64,000 nucleotides of DNA, from positions 558,001-622,000 of the forward strand of contig CAVOTL010000007.1 of NCBI GenBank assembly GCA_963699345.1. The letters run 5' to 3'. Shown here one piece after another: positions 1 through 8,023 of this stretch. Origin of the DNA: Bog-756 sp963699345. Its GTDB lineage: Bacteria; Actinomycetota; Acidimicrobiia; Acidimicrobiales; RAAP-2. A program made the translations under genes and the position numbers. The first letter of the stretch is position 1, and each line of letters begins with the position of its first letter. A model generated the notes under the pieces. The model saw only the letters and a program-made list of their open reading frames with translations, did no database searches and was not told the origin of the DNA.

Positions 1-405
1 GACCCACAGGTGGCCCGTCCGGTCCTGGACCCGCACCGGCCGGTCCGGCACCAGAGTGTCGAGGACGGTGCGGTCGAGCCGACCACCGGTCGCCTCCTCG
101 TAGCCGACCGCCCGGATCCAGCCGCCCGCCGCCGCCGCCGTGGCGCCGGTCAGCACCCGGGCCAGGTCGTCCGAGGTCGCCACCCGGTCGGGACCGAGAT
201 CCACCGAGGCCAGATGGGCGGCCAGGGCCGTCAGGTGCAGGTGGTGGTCGTGGAGCCCGGGGAGCACGGTCACGCCGCCCTCCACGACTTCGTCACCGCG
301 GAGCGGTTCCAGGTCGGGCCCGACCTCCGTGACCCGACCCCCGTCGCAGCGGAGATCGGCCCGTCCGCCGTCCCCCCACACCCCCCGAACCACCAGGCCG
401 CTCAC
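1..405 (-). CDS. Amidohydrolase (YtcJ/amidohydrolase-3 type), 3' end cut off by window
   Basis: The 135 visible codons read from a GTG at 405 to the window edge with no stop. The protein opens with a short beta-rich segment and then carries LPGLHDHHLHL near residues 48-58, the HxH metal-binding motif of metal-dependent amidohydrolases. The following stretch (VDLGPDRVATSDDL, GGWIRAVGYEE) is typical of the YtcJ-like branch. The start codon overlaps the stop of the upstream CoA-transferase gene in a GTGA, so the two are probably co-translated. Its substrate cannot be read from the fragment; the family hydrolyses amides, carbamates or lactones. Confidence 0.75.
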   Translation of the reverse strand, partial: MSGLVVRGVWGDGGRADLRCDGGRVTEVGPDLEPLRGDEVVEGGVTVLPGLHDHHLHLTALAAHLASVDLGPDRVATSDDLARVLTGATAAAAGGWIRAVGYEEATGGRLDRTVLDTLVPDRPVRVQDRTGHLWV

Positions 406-1544
406 ACCAGGGCTCCGGCGACGTCGGCCATGGAGGCGACCACCACCGCCCGCCGTCCCGCCGCCAACACCCCCAGGACGGCGGCGGCGCCGGCCAGACC
501 GGTGGCCGGATCGGCCAGGGCGTCGCCACAGAAGCACGGACCCCCGGCGTCTCGGACGACGAGGCCGCCGGCCGCCGCGGCGTCGTCGCCGAAGGCCACC
601 CGTTCGGCCGAACCGGGCCCGTCGCCGTATCCGGTGACGGCCAGCCACACCCCGGGGCCGCCGGCGGCCACCATGCCCGACGGATCGAGGCCGAGCTGAT
701 CGAGCGCGCGGGGCCGGGCCGAGGAAACGACCACGTCGGCCCGGGCCACGAGGTCGGCGAGGGCCCTCCGACCCGGGGACGAGCCCAGATCGAGGATCAC
801 CGGCACCTTTCCCCCGTTGAGGGACCGGAAGTGGGCCTCGGGACCCCGCCGGGCACCGTCGGGACGGGCGGACGACTCGACTTTCACGACCTGCGCGCCG
901 GCGCGCCCGAGGAGGGACGCCGCCAGCGGGCCCGCCCACAGCGCCGACAGGTCGACCACCGTCAACGGTCGCCCGGCCCGGTTGGAGAGGCCGGGGCCGG
1001 CATCGCGGACGGTGACTCCCGCCACCCCGTGGTCGGGGACGGTGGGGACCACCCCTCCGTTGGCGGCGGCGGCATCCGGCGCCCGCTCCCCCACCGACGC
1101 CACGGCCAGCCCGAGCAGGACGGCCCGCTCCACCAGCTCCGCCATTCCGCGATCGGACACCAGCGTGGCGACCATCCCCCACTGACCTTCGGCCAGCGGA
1201 GTCGGTAGCTCGAGCCACGCCGCGGTCAGGTCCCAGTCGTCGGTCCGGGGCAGGCTGACGGCCACCCAGCCGTCGGCGGCGGGCAGCAGCCGGCACGCCC
1301 CCCCACAGCTGACATCCCCCCGGCGGCTGAGACCGGCCGCGACGGCCCGCTCGCACACCACCGCCACGGGGTCGACCTCCACGGGGCGCCCGATGGCGCC
1401 CGAGTGGCGGGCGATCAGGCCGGCCAGGTGGTGCAGGCCGGGCAGCAGGCCGGGCGGGAGTTCGGGTACGGGACCGCCGGGCCGGCCGGACAACTCCGAC
1501 AGCCGGGAGGCCGGAGGTGCCCCGGCGTCAGGCGGTGGACTCAC
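402..1544 (-). CDS. Family III (CaiB/BaiF) CoA-transferase with halves in reversed order
   Basis: The family moves CoA between carboxylic acids through an aspartyl-CoA intermediate. The signature that normally opens these proteins, LTVVDLSALWAGPLAASLLG followed by AGAQVVKVES, appears only near residue 195. The likely catalytic Asp lies near residue 345 in GDALADPATGLAG, and the chain ends about 35 residues later. The first 190 residues instead resemble the second half of a CaiB protein (GRPVEVDPVAVVCERA, then LLPAADGWVAVSLPRTDDW). The order is therefore C-terminal-like half, then N-terminal half, at the usual single-domain length of about 380. The GTG start has GGGAG about 6 bases upstream. 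It is divergent from the crotonase at 1593 with 48 bp between, and overlaps the amidohydrolase downstream. Confidence 0.75.
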   Translation of the reverse strand: MSPPPDAGAPPASRLSELSGRPGGPVPELPPGLLPGLHHLAGLIARHSGAIGRPVEVDPVAVVCERAVAAGLSRRGDVSCGGACRLLPAADGWVAVSLPRTDDWDLTAAWLELPTPLAEGQWGMVATLVSDRGMAELVERAVLLGLAVASVGERAPDAAAANGGVVPTVPDHGVAGVTVRDAGPGLSNRAGRPLTVVDLSALWAGPLAASLLGRAGAQVVKVESSARPDGARRGPEAHFRSLNGGKVPVILDLGSSPGRRALADLVARADVVVSSARPRALDQLGLDPSGMVAAGGPGVWLAVTGYGDGPGSAERVAFGDDAAAAGGLVVRDAGGPCFCGDALADPATGLAGAAAVLGVLAAGRRAVVVASMADVAGALV

Positions 1545-1592
1545 CTCAACGCTCCCCGTCGCTCATGGCCGACCAACAGTACCCTCGGGTGG

Positions 1593-2594
1593 ATGGAGAC
1601 CGAGCCCGTCACGGGCCCCGAGTTCGCCCGGGCCCTGGCCACCGACGGGGCCCATGACCGGACGGCGTTCCCGGACCGGCCACTGGTGGTGGTCGACGCC
1701 CGGGGATTTCCGACGGCATCCGATGTCGGCCGGGCGGACCGGCTGGCCACCCTGCCAGCCGTCGTGGTGGCCGTGGCCGACGACCCGGGGACGGAGGCCG
1801 ACTGGGCCGACCTCGTGCTCGGACGGGACGACGACGGGGAGGCCGACCTGGACCGGGTGGCCCGGACCGTCGCCTCCTGCCCCCTGGCGTCGATCACGCT
1901 GGCGTTGCTGTTGCGGGCCACACCCCGTCGGACGGTGCCCGACGGGCTCGTAGCCGAGTCGACCGCCTACGGTCTGCTGCAGGGGGGTCCCGAGTTCGCG
2001 TCCTGGCGGGCCGGTCGGCCACCTCGGCCCCGGTCGGACGGTCCCGGTCCGCCGGTCCTCGTGGAGCGGTCCGGGGGCGAGCTGGACATCACCCTCAACC
2101 GTCCGCACCGCCGCAACGCCCTCGACGCCACGATGCGTGACGCCCTGGTGGAGGCGCTCGGGATCGCCGTGCTGGACCCGTCGGTCACCACCGTCCGGCT
2201 CGGCGGGACCGGAGCCTCGTTCTGCAGCGGTGGGGACCTCGACGAGTTCGGATCCCGGAGCGACCCGCCCTCGGCCCACCTGCTGCGGCTCGCCCGCAGT
2301 CCGGCCCGGGTGCTCGCCGAGGTGGCCGACCGGGTGGTCGTCCACCTCCACGGCGACACGGTGGGTTCGGGGATCGAGTTGGCGGCCTTCGCCGGTCGGG
2401 TGGTTGCGGCTCCGGACACCCGCATCTCCCTCCCCGAGGTCCGGCTCGGACTCGTTCCGGGGGCGGGCGGAACGGTGAGCATCCCACGCCGCATCGGGCG
2501 CCACCGCACCCTGCACCTCGCGCTCGCCACCGAGTCGATCGACGCGGTGACGGCCCTCGAGTGGGGACTGGTCGACGCCCTCGACGACGTTTGA
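1593..2594 (+). CDS. Enoyl-CoA hydratase/isomerase (crotonase) with unusual N-terminal extension
   Basis: 333 residues from the ATG at 1593. The crotonase core begins only near residue 155: ITLNRPHRRNALD, the oxyanion segment FCSGGDLDEF, HGDTVGSGIEL and LPEVRLGLVPGAGGT with its Glu. The chain stops straight after LEWGLVDALDDV, so the usual C-terminal trimerisation helices (60-70 residues) are absent. The N-terminal 150 residues include a stretch resembling exactly that missing tail (LVAESTAYGLLQGGPEFASW, then RAGRPP), preceded by a segment that may be a degenerate core. The gene is divergent from the similarly rearranged CaiB gene. It is probably an acyl-CoA hydratase or isomerase; the precise reaction is unknown. 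Confidence 0.75.
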   Translation: METEPVTGPEFARALATDGAHDRTAFPDRPLVVVDARGFPTASDVGRADRLATLPAVVVAVADDPGTEADWADLVLGRDDDGEADLDRVARTVASCPLASITLALLLRATPRRTVPDGLVAESTAYGLLQGGPEFASWRAGRPPRPRSDGPGPPVLVERSGGELDITLNRPHRRNALDATMRDALVEALGIAVLDPSVTTVRLGGTGASFCSGGDLDEFGSRSDPPSAHLLRLARSPARVLAEVADRVVVHLHGDTVGSGIELAAFAGRVVAAPDTRISLPEVRLGLVPGAGGTVSIPRRIGRHRTLHLALATESIDAVTALEWGLVDALDDV

Positions 2595-2624
2595 CCGTGC
2601 CGGCAAGGCAAGGTGCCGGCACGG
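2595..2624. terminator. Perfect 11-bp stem hairpin between convergent genes
   Basis: CCGTGCCGGCA, an 8-base loop and TGCCGGCACGG form a perfect inverted repeat that starts directly after the crotonase stop codon. The next gene converges from the other side. There is no clear T-run, so this is a strong hairpin that probably ends or stabilises transcripts from both strands rather than a textbook intrinsic terminator. Confidence 0.65.
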
Positions 2625-2703
2625 CACGGGCACCATGACCGGCGTGCCGGCTACCGCCGGGACCGGACCCCGGAAACCCACCCGGAGTACACCGACGGGC
2701 CGA

Positions 2704-4071
2704 TCAGGTCGACAGCCCCGGGAGCGTCGAGATGCCGGCCACGTCCGTGACCGATGCCCCGAGACCGGGCAGGCTTCCGTAGAAGGGGGCATCGAAGGCG
2801 AAGATCCCGCCGTCGGCGGCGGTCAGCCAGTAGCCCGACCCGTCCGCGGTGGGGGCCATGCCGACGATGGGCTGGACCAGTGGGATGTTGCCGGTCGAAC
2901 CGTGGAAGCTGGCGTCGCCGTAGTTGAAGATGCCACCGTCGGACGCCACCATCCAGTATCCCTTGCCGTCCACCGTCGACGTCATACCGACCACCGGCTC
3001 GTTGAGGTGGATGTTGCCCGTCGAGCCGTAGAAGCTGGCGTCCCCGTAGGCGAAGATCCCACCGTCGGACGCCACCAACCAGTAGCCCTTGCCGTCCCTC
3101 GTGGCGGCCATGCCCACGATGGGTTCGTTGAGGTGGATGTTGCCGGCTGAACCGTAGAAGCCGGCGTCTCCGTAGCTGAACACACCGCCGTCGGAGGCCA
3201 CCAGCCAGTAGCCCTTCCCGTCCGGGGTGGCGGCCATGCCCACGATGGGTTCGTTGAGGTGGATGTCGCCGGCTGAACCGTAGAAGCCGGCGTCCCCGTA
3301 GGCGAAGATTCCCCCGTCGGACGCCACCATCCAGTAGCCGCCACCGTCGTGGGTCTGGGCCATGCCGACGACGGGCCGGTTGAGGGCCGACGCCGACAGG
3401 TCGCCCAGGTAGCTGAGGTACGAGTCGTTGCCGAAGCTCGTGATCGACCCGTTCGCCTCGTAGGTGTAGTAGCCATCGTGAGGAGTGGTCGGGACGACGT
3501 TGTAGGCCAGCGCGCCGTAGACCGAGGAGTAGGGGCCGATCGCCTCGGCGCAGACGAACTGGACGGCGGCGCTGGTGACCACGTCGCCGACGGTCGTCAG
3601 CTGATCGATGATGGCCGACGCCGCGTCGCCGAGGACATTGCTGCCGCAGCTGTTGGTGTCCGACATCGAGACGTCACCGATGGTCCCGGTTCCGTAGACC
3701 TGGCCGACCTCGAGGGGCAGGTCGGTGGCGCCCGAGTAGATGTCGACGCTGATCGGTGGCCCCGGAATCTGGTCGGGGAAGGAGGGGGCCGTCAGCTGGA
3801 CGGTGATGTCGCTGAGGTCGCCACCGGTCGTCGGCTGGGGCACGGTGCCGGGGGTCAGCGACGTGGCGCCCGAGCTGGCGGTCACCTCGAGGTACCCCGA
3901 CGAGATCGGGGCGACGGGCGAGGTGATGGCCGGGCGGGACCCGTGGGGCACGGCCGCATGGGCCCCGAGGAGGTGACCCCCGATACCTGACGCGCCGGCC
4001 GGCGGGGCGGCGACGATGCCGCCCACCAGGACTAAGAGGACCGCAACGAAGCCCAATCGAGTCGATCGCAT
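2704..4071 (-). CDS. Secreted protein with 42-residue beta-propeller-like repeats
   Basis: 455 residues from the ATG at 4071, chosen because it places a signal peptide at the N-terminus (MRSTRLGF, a long hydrophobic run, then an AGASG cleavage-type site). Residues 40-210 are a low-complexity Ser/Thr/Pro/Gly exported domain with a few Cys. From residue 234, four complete 42-residue units and a partial fifth follow, each built on VGMA-T-DGKGYWLVASDGG and FxYGDAxFYGS; a weaker unit precedes them. I know this repeat from many Acidimicrobiia exported proteins, often attached to hydrolase domains. No catalytic domain is visible here, so a cell-surface or binding role is likely. It stands alone on its strand. 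Confidence 0.8.
   Translation of the reverse strand: MRSTRLGFVAVLLVLVGGIVAAPPAGASGIGGHLLGAHAAVPHGSRPAITSPVAPISSGYLEVTASSGATSLTPGTVPQPTTGGDLSDITVQLTAPSFPDQIPGPPISVDIYSGATDLPLEVGQVYGTGTIGDVSMSDTNSCGSNVLGDAASAIIDQLTTVGDVVTSAAVQFVCAEAIGPYSSVYGALAYNVVPTTPHDGYYTYEANGSITSFGNDSYLSYLGDLSASALNRPVVGMAQTHDGGGYWMVASDGGIFAYGDAGFYGSAGDIHLNEPIVGMAATPDGKGYWLVASDGGVFSYGDAGFYGSAGNIHLNEPIVGMAATRDGKGYWLVASDGGIFAYGDASFYGSTGNIHLNEPVVGMTSTVDGKGYWMVASDGGIFNYGDASFHGSTGNIPLVQPIVGMAPTADGSGYWLTAADGGIFAFDAPFYGSLPGLGASVTDVAGISTLPGLST
2764..3372 (-). repeat. Tandem 126-bp coding repeats (4 full units plus a partial)
   Basis: Successive copies of the motif reading gggttcgttgaggtggatg on the plus strand lie exactly 126 bp apart (2995, 3121, 3247), matching 42-codon units in the secreted protein. 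Units 1-4 cover 2869-3372, with a shorter fifth unit down to about 2764. The close DNA similarity between units suggests recent duplication or gene conversion. Confidence 0.85.
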
Positions 4072-4282
4072 GCCTGACCCTAACCTGCTCGGAACGAGGA
4101 CCACGGTGTCCTCCGCAACACCGGTGGCCGGCGGCCGGGCGCCCATGGCGCATGGTCGGACACCGGTGGCGACATCGACGCCGGGCCCGTGCCCTTCCGG
4201 GCCGACCGATGGTCCGAAACGCCCGGGCGGTAGCCCGAGGTCCCCTTCCCGACCGACCCCGCGGAGCTCGGCCTGGCGGCCC

Positions 4283-5167
4283 TCAGCCCCCCCAGGCGGC
4301 GATGACCTCGCGGCCGAACGCCTCCAGCGTGGCCGGCGGGGCGAAATCGGCGAACCAGACGTAGAACCGGTCCACGCCGCGATCGTGGAGCGGGGTGAAC
4401 GCCTCCACCAGTTCGGCCCCGCCTCCGGCGAGCAGGCCGCCCGTCATCCCCCCGAAGCGCCTCCGGGCCAGGGCGAGCGTCGCCTCCCGGTCCGCGCCGG
4501 CGGGCACGAAGGCCGTGAGGTGCTGCGTCGAGACCCGGGCCGCACCGGCCGCCGGTCGCAGCTCCTCCAGGCGGTCCAACCCGTAGATGGGCACGTTCCA
4601 CCAGTCGGCGTGTTCGGCGACCAGGCCGAGGGTGCGTGGCCCGGTACCGCCGACGACCACCGGGATCGACCCGAGTGGCGGGGGCTGCTGGCCGGCACAG
4701 TCGACATCGAAGTACGTGCCGTGATGGACGACCGGATCGCCGGTCCACAGGGCCCGGATCAGAGCGAGGCTCTCGGCCAGACGGGCCACGCGTTCGGGGG
4801 GACCGTGGTCGGTGACCCCGTAGGACTCCAACTCGTGGGCGATCGAGCCCCACCCCAGGGCCAGCTCGAAACGACCGCCGGAGGCGTGGTCGAGCGTGAC
4901 CGCCTGCTTGGCCAGGACGGCCGGGTGTCGGAAGGCGTCGCACAGCACGAGGTGACTCACGATGAGGTCGGTCGTCTTGGCGGCCACCCAGGTGGCGAGG
5001 GTCATGGCCTCGTACATCGGGGATGCCTCGGCCAACGGTGGCGCCAGATGGTCCATGAAGGCGATGCCGGCGAAGCCACTCCGCTCGGCGACCCGGGCGC
5101 GTTCACAGACGGCGTCCACCGGCAAGCGCATCTGGGGGAGGTAGAGGAAGAACTCCGGACGGCCCAT
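4283..5167 (-). CDS. LLM-class (F420-dependent type) oxidoreductase
   Basis: 294 residues, the usual length for luciferase-like TIM-barrel oxidoreductases. The sequence shows the family pattern: GFAGIAFMDHL near residue 32, VAAKTTDLIVSHLVL, HPAVLAKQAVTLDHASGGRF and LALGWGSIAHELESYG, then IPVVVGGTGPRTLGLVAEHAD near 170-190. In actinobacteria such proteins mostly use reduced F420 or FMN to transfer hydride to or from organic substrates. No F420 biosynthesis gene is in the window. It is divergent from the MaoC gene with 50 bp between. The 211 bp between it and the secreted protein gene hold nothing I recognise. Substrate unknown. Confidence 0.85.
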   Translation of the reverse strand: MGRPEFFLYLPQMRLPVDAVCERARVAERSGFAGIAFMDHLAPPLAEASPMYEAMTLATWVAAKTTDLIVSHLVLCDAFRHPAVLAKQAVTLDHASGGRFELALGWGSIAHELESYGVTDHGPPERVARLAESLALIRALWTGDPVVHHGTYFDVDCAGQQPPPLGSIPVVVGGTGPRTLGLVAEHADWWNVPIYGLDRLEELRPAAGAARVSTQHLTAFVPAGADREATLALARRRFGGMTGGLLAGGGAELVEAFTPLHDRGVDRFYVWFADFAPPATLEAFGREVIAAWGG

Positions 5168-5217
5168 CGGTCACCCCGTTCCGGTCGGGCGTTCCCCCTG
5201 CGGGATACGCTCGCCGG

Positions 5218-5679
5218 ATGATAACCATCACCTCCCTCGCCGACGTCACGGGCCTGGTCGGGAAGCACCTCGGTTACAGCGACTACCTCGAGATCACCCA
5301 GGAGCGGGTGAACCAGTTCGCGGAGGCCACCGGTGACCACCAGTGGATCCACGTCGACGTCGAACGGGCGAAGCAGGGCCCCTTCGGCGGCCCCATCGCC
5401 CACGGCTACCTCACCCTCTCGCTCGGGCCGAGGCTCCTCCACGACATCGTCTCGTGGGAGAACATCCGCATGGGGGTCAACTACGGCCTGGGCAAGGTCC
5501 GCTTCCCGAGCCCGGTGCCGGTGGGATCGCGCCTGCGCCTCGGGGCCACCCTGGCCGAGGCCGAGGACCTCGGCGGCGGCGGGGTCCAGGCCCGTCTGGA
5601 GATCGTCTTCGAGACGGAGGGTTCGTCCAAGCCGTCGTGCGTGGCCGAGCTGCTCCTGCGCTACTACTTCGAGGAGTGA
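5218..5679 (+). CDS. MaoC-like (R)-specific enoyl-CoA hydratase
   Basis: 153 residues forming a single hot-dog domain. Residues 34-48 read FAEATGDHQWIHVD, with the Asp40 and His45 pair expected of hydratase-2 enzymes, followed by GGPIAHGYLTLSL near 57-69. Family members add water to 2-enoyl-CoA to give (R)-3-hydroxyacyl-CoA. It is convergent with the acyl-CoA dehydrogenase at 5699 (19 bp apart) and divergent from the LLM oxidoreductase. It may act on products of the neighbouring dehydrogenases, but it is not in an operon with them. Confidence 0.88.
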   Translation: MITITSLADVTGLVGKHLGYSDYLEITQERVNQFAEATGDHQWIHVDVERAKQGPFGGPIAHGYLTLSLGPRLLHDIVSWENIRMGVNYGLGKVRFPSPVPVGSRLRLGATLAEAEDLGGGGVQARLEIVFETEGSSKPSCVAELLLRYYFEE

Positions 5680-5680
5680 C

Positions 5681-5693
5681 GGCGGGGGCCGCC
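5681..5693. terminator. Short GC hairpin between convergent genes
   Basis: GGCGG, a three-base loop and CCGCC fill most of the 19 bp between the MaoC stop and the stop of the converging dehydrogenase gene. The stem is short and has no T-run, so this is a weak candidate. Confidence 0.3.
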
Positions 5694-5698
5694 TCCCC

Positions 5699-6778
5699 TC
5701 ACATCACCCCGTCGCCCGCCTGGACCATCGCCCGGAGCCCCGTCGCCAGGAGGGTCCGATGGTGGGCGGCGTCGCCGAAGTCGCGCTGGGAGAACTGGGC
5801 CCGCTTGATGTAGAGGTGCAGGTCGTGCTCCCAGGTGAAGCCGATCCCCCCGTGGACCTGCAGGCCCGAGGCCATGACCCGCCGGGACGCGTCGGCGCAC
5901 CAGACCTTGGCCGTCGACGCGGCCATCTCCCATCCGGGCTCGCCCGTCGACGCCGCCCACGCGGCGTACCAGGTGGCGGACCGCATGCCCTCGACATCCA
6001 CCAGCATGTCCGCGCAGCGGTGCTTGACGGCCTGGAAGCTCCCGATGGGCACGCCGAACTGGACCCGGTCCTTGGCGTACTCGGTGGCGAGTTCGAGTAC
6101 CCGTCCGCTGCCGCCCAGGAGCTCGGCCGACGAGGTGAGGGCGCCGAGGGCGCCGAGCGCCGCCGCCGCCGAGGTGTCCCCGATGCGGACGGCAGGGGTG
6201 GCGTCCAGGTCCACCCACGCCAGGGTGCGGGTGAGATCCATGGCCGGCTGCGCCGCCGGACGCCCGACGGCCTCCAGGTCCACGAGGTGGACCCCGTCGG
6301 GGACGACGACCACCAGCACATCGGCGATGGCGGCACCTTCGACGGGCCCGAGGCGGCCGGTCAGCGCCACCGCTCCCTCGCCGCCGTCACTGGCGGTGAC
6401 GTCGCCACGGGCCGTCCACGCCACGGCCCCGAGGGCCGAGCCCGACAGCAGCCGCTCACGGAGGTCGTCGTGACCCGCCACCCCGCGAAGGGCCGCCAGG
6501 GTCAGGAGCTGCGGGGCGAGGGGGACGGGAGCGACATGACGGCCGACCTCCTCCACCAGGACGGCGGCCTCGACCCAGCCCAGACCGAGCCCGCCCTCGT
6601 CCTCGGGCACGGCGACGGCACACCAGCCCTGGTCGGCCATGGCCGCCCAGAGCTTGTGGTCGTAGCGGTCCGCCGATGCCAGGTGGGCGCGCACGTCGGC
6701 CGATCCTGCGTGGTCGTCCAGCAGGTGCCGGGCCGCGTCCTGGAGTTCCCGCTGCTCGGGGGAGAGGTCGAAGTCCAT
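5699..6778 (-). CDS. Acyl-CoA dehydrogenase, short FadE type
   Basis: 359 residues from the ATG at 6778, which gives the typical opening MDFDLSPEQRELQDAARHLL. It has the three-domain acyl-CoA dehydrogenase layout, ending in VHGGIGFTWEHDLHLYIKRA. At about 360 residues it is shorter than the 385-400 norm, and its middle domain (DVLVVVVPDGVHLVDLEAV) is compact. This is the pattern of one partner in heteromeric actinobacterial FadE enzymes. The neighbouring 401-residue dehydrogenase starts 34 bp away on the other strand and may be that partner. It would introduce an alpha,beta double bond into an acyl-CoA using FAD. Confidence 0.85.
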   Translation of the reverse strand: MDFDLSPEQRELQDAARHLLDDHAGSADVRAHLASADRYDHKLWAAMADQGWCAVAVPEDEGGLGLGWVEAAVLVEEVGRHVAPVPLAPQLLTLAALRGVAGHDDLRERLLSGSALGAVAWTARGDVTASDGGEGAVALTGRLGPVEGAAIADVLVVVVPDGVHLVDLEAVGRPAAQPAMDLTRTLAWVDLDATPAVRIGDTSAAAALGALGALTSSAELLGGSGRVLELATEYAKDRVQFGVPIGSFQAVKHRCADMLVDVEGMRSATWYAAWAASTGEPGWEMAASTAKVWCADASRRVMASGLQVHGGIGFTWEHDLHLYIKRAQFSQRDFGDAAHHRTLLATGLRAMVQAGDGVM

Positions 6779-6812
6779 GGCTGGATAGTATGACGCCGAT
6801 GCCAGCGAGTGA

Positions 6813-8018
6813 GTGGGCCACGTGGATCTGAGCCCGGCCCCGGCGGAGGAGCGGCTCCGGGCGGATGTCCGGTCGTGGCTCCGCGAACACCTCCCGTGGG
6901 AGTACGGCAAAGGTCTCCCACCGCGCTTCGACGACCTCGCCGAGGAGGTGGCGTTCGGTCGCCGGTGGCAGGCGTCCCTGGCCGCCGACCGCTGGGTCGG
7001 GGTCACCTGGCCCGAGGCCTACGGGGGCCGTGGATCGGGCCCGACCGAGCACTTCATCGTGCAGGAGGAGCTGGCCCGGGCGCGTGCCCCCGAGATGGTG
7101 GGGCGGATCGGGATCAACCTGGCCGGGCCCACCCTGCTCGCCCACGGCACCGACGAGCAGAAGGCGCGCTGGCTCCCCGGCATCCTCAGCGCCGACGCCC
7201 TGTGGTGCCAGTTGTTCAGCGAACCGGGGGCGGGTAGCGACCTGGCCGGCGTCTCGACGCGGGCTACGGCGGTCGACGGGGGCTGGATGCTGGACGGGCA
7301 GAAGGTTTGGACGTCCTATGCGCAGTTCGCCGACTGGGGCGTGTGCCTGGCCCGCACCGATCCCGACGCCCCGAAGCACCGGGGGATCTCCTACCTGGTC
7401 GTCGACATGCACGCGCCGGATGTCGAGGTCCGCCCCCTCGTCCAGCTCACCGGCGAGGCCGAGTTCAACGAGGTCTTCCTGTCCGGCGTCTTCGTGCCCT
7501 CCGACCAGCTGATCGGGCCCGAGCACGAAGGGTGGCGGGTGGCCAACTCCACCCTGTCCCACGAGCGGGGCACCAATCCCCGCCAGCTGGTCATCCACAT
7601 GCAGCTCCTGGAGGAGCTGCTCCGACTGGCCGCCGGCACCGGTGCCCTCGACGACGTGCGGACCCGCCAGCGCCTGGCCCAGGCCTTCGTCGAGGTCCGG
7701 ATCTTCCAGCTGCACAACCTGCGCAGCATCAGCCGGCTGTCCAAAGGACAGGACCCCGGACCGGAGGGCAGCGCCCTGAAGCTCTACTGGAGTGAGATGA
7801 GCAAGCGCTTCCACGACACGGCCATGACCGTCCTGGGTGACGCCTCCCCGCTGGGCAAGGGGGCCGACGACAACCCGGGCGGGGGCGAGTGGCAGCGTTC
7901 GTGGCTCTACTACCAGGCGTCCTCGGTGTGGGCCGGCACCAACGAGATCCAACGGACCATCATCGGTGAGCGGGTCCTCGGCCTCCCCCGGCCGGCGCCC
8001 GCCAAGACAGGAGCCTGA
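6813..8018 (+). CDS. Acyl-CoA dehydrogenase (FadE)
   Basis: About 401 residues from a GTG at 6813; a second GTG at 6822 is also possible, and neither has a clear Shine-Dalgarno. Motifs include WPEAYGGRG, CQLFSEPGAGSDLAG, WTSYAQFADWG and the C-terminal WAGTNEIQRTIIGERVLGLP. At the position where medium-chain enzymes have the catalytic Glu (YEGT), this protein has Ala (WAGT), as in many actinobacterial FadEs that place the base elsewhere. It leads a four-gene run with gaps of 3-5 bp: dehydrogenase, enoyl-CoA hydratase, CaiB transferase, phosphorylase-like protein. TAGTAT near 6785 could be a -10 element. Confidence 0.9.
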   Translation: MGHVDLSPAPAEERLRADVRSWLREHLPWEYGKGLPPRFDDLAEEVAFGRRWQASLAADRWVGVTWPEAYGGRGSGPTEHFIVQEELARARAPEMVGRIGINLAGPTLLAHGTDEQKARWLPGILSADALWCQLFSEPGAGSDLAGVSTRATAVDGGWMLDGQKVWTSYAQFADWGVCLARTDPDAPKHRGISYLVVDMHAPDVEVRPLVQLTGEAEFNEVFLSGVFVPSDQLIGPEHEGWRVANSTLSHERGTNPRQLVIHMQLLEELLRLAAGTGALDDVRTRQRLAQAFVEVRIFQLHNLRSISRLSKGQDPGPEGSALKLYWSEMSKRFHDTAMTVLGDASPLGKGADDNPGGGEWQRSWLYYQASSVWAGTNEIQRTIIGERVLGLPRPAPAKTGA

Positions 8019-8023
8019 TACCC

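Noticed and set aside
2764..3372. Regular 126-bp repeats considered as a CRISPR or satellite array
   Set aside because: The repeats are in frame, encode a 42-residue protein unit and have no unique spacers, so they are coding repeats.
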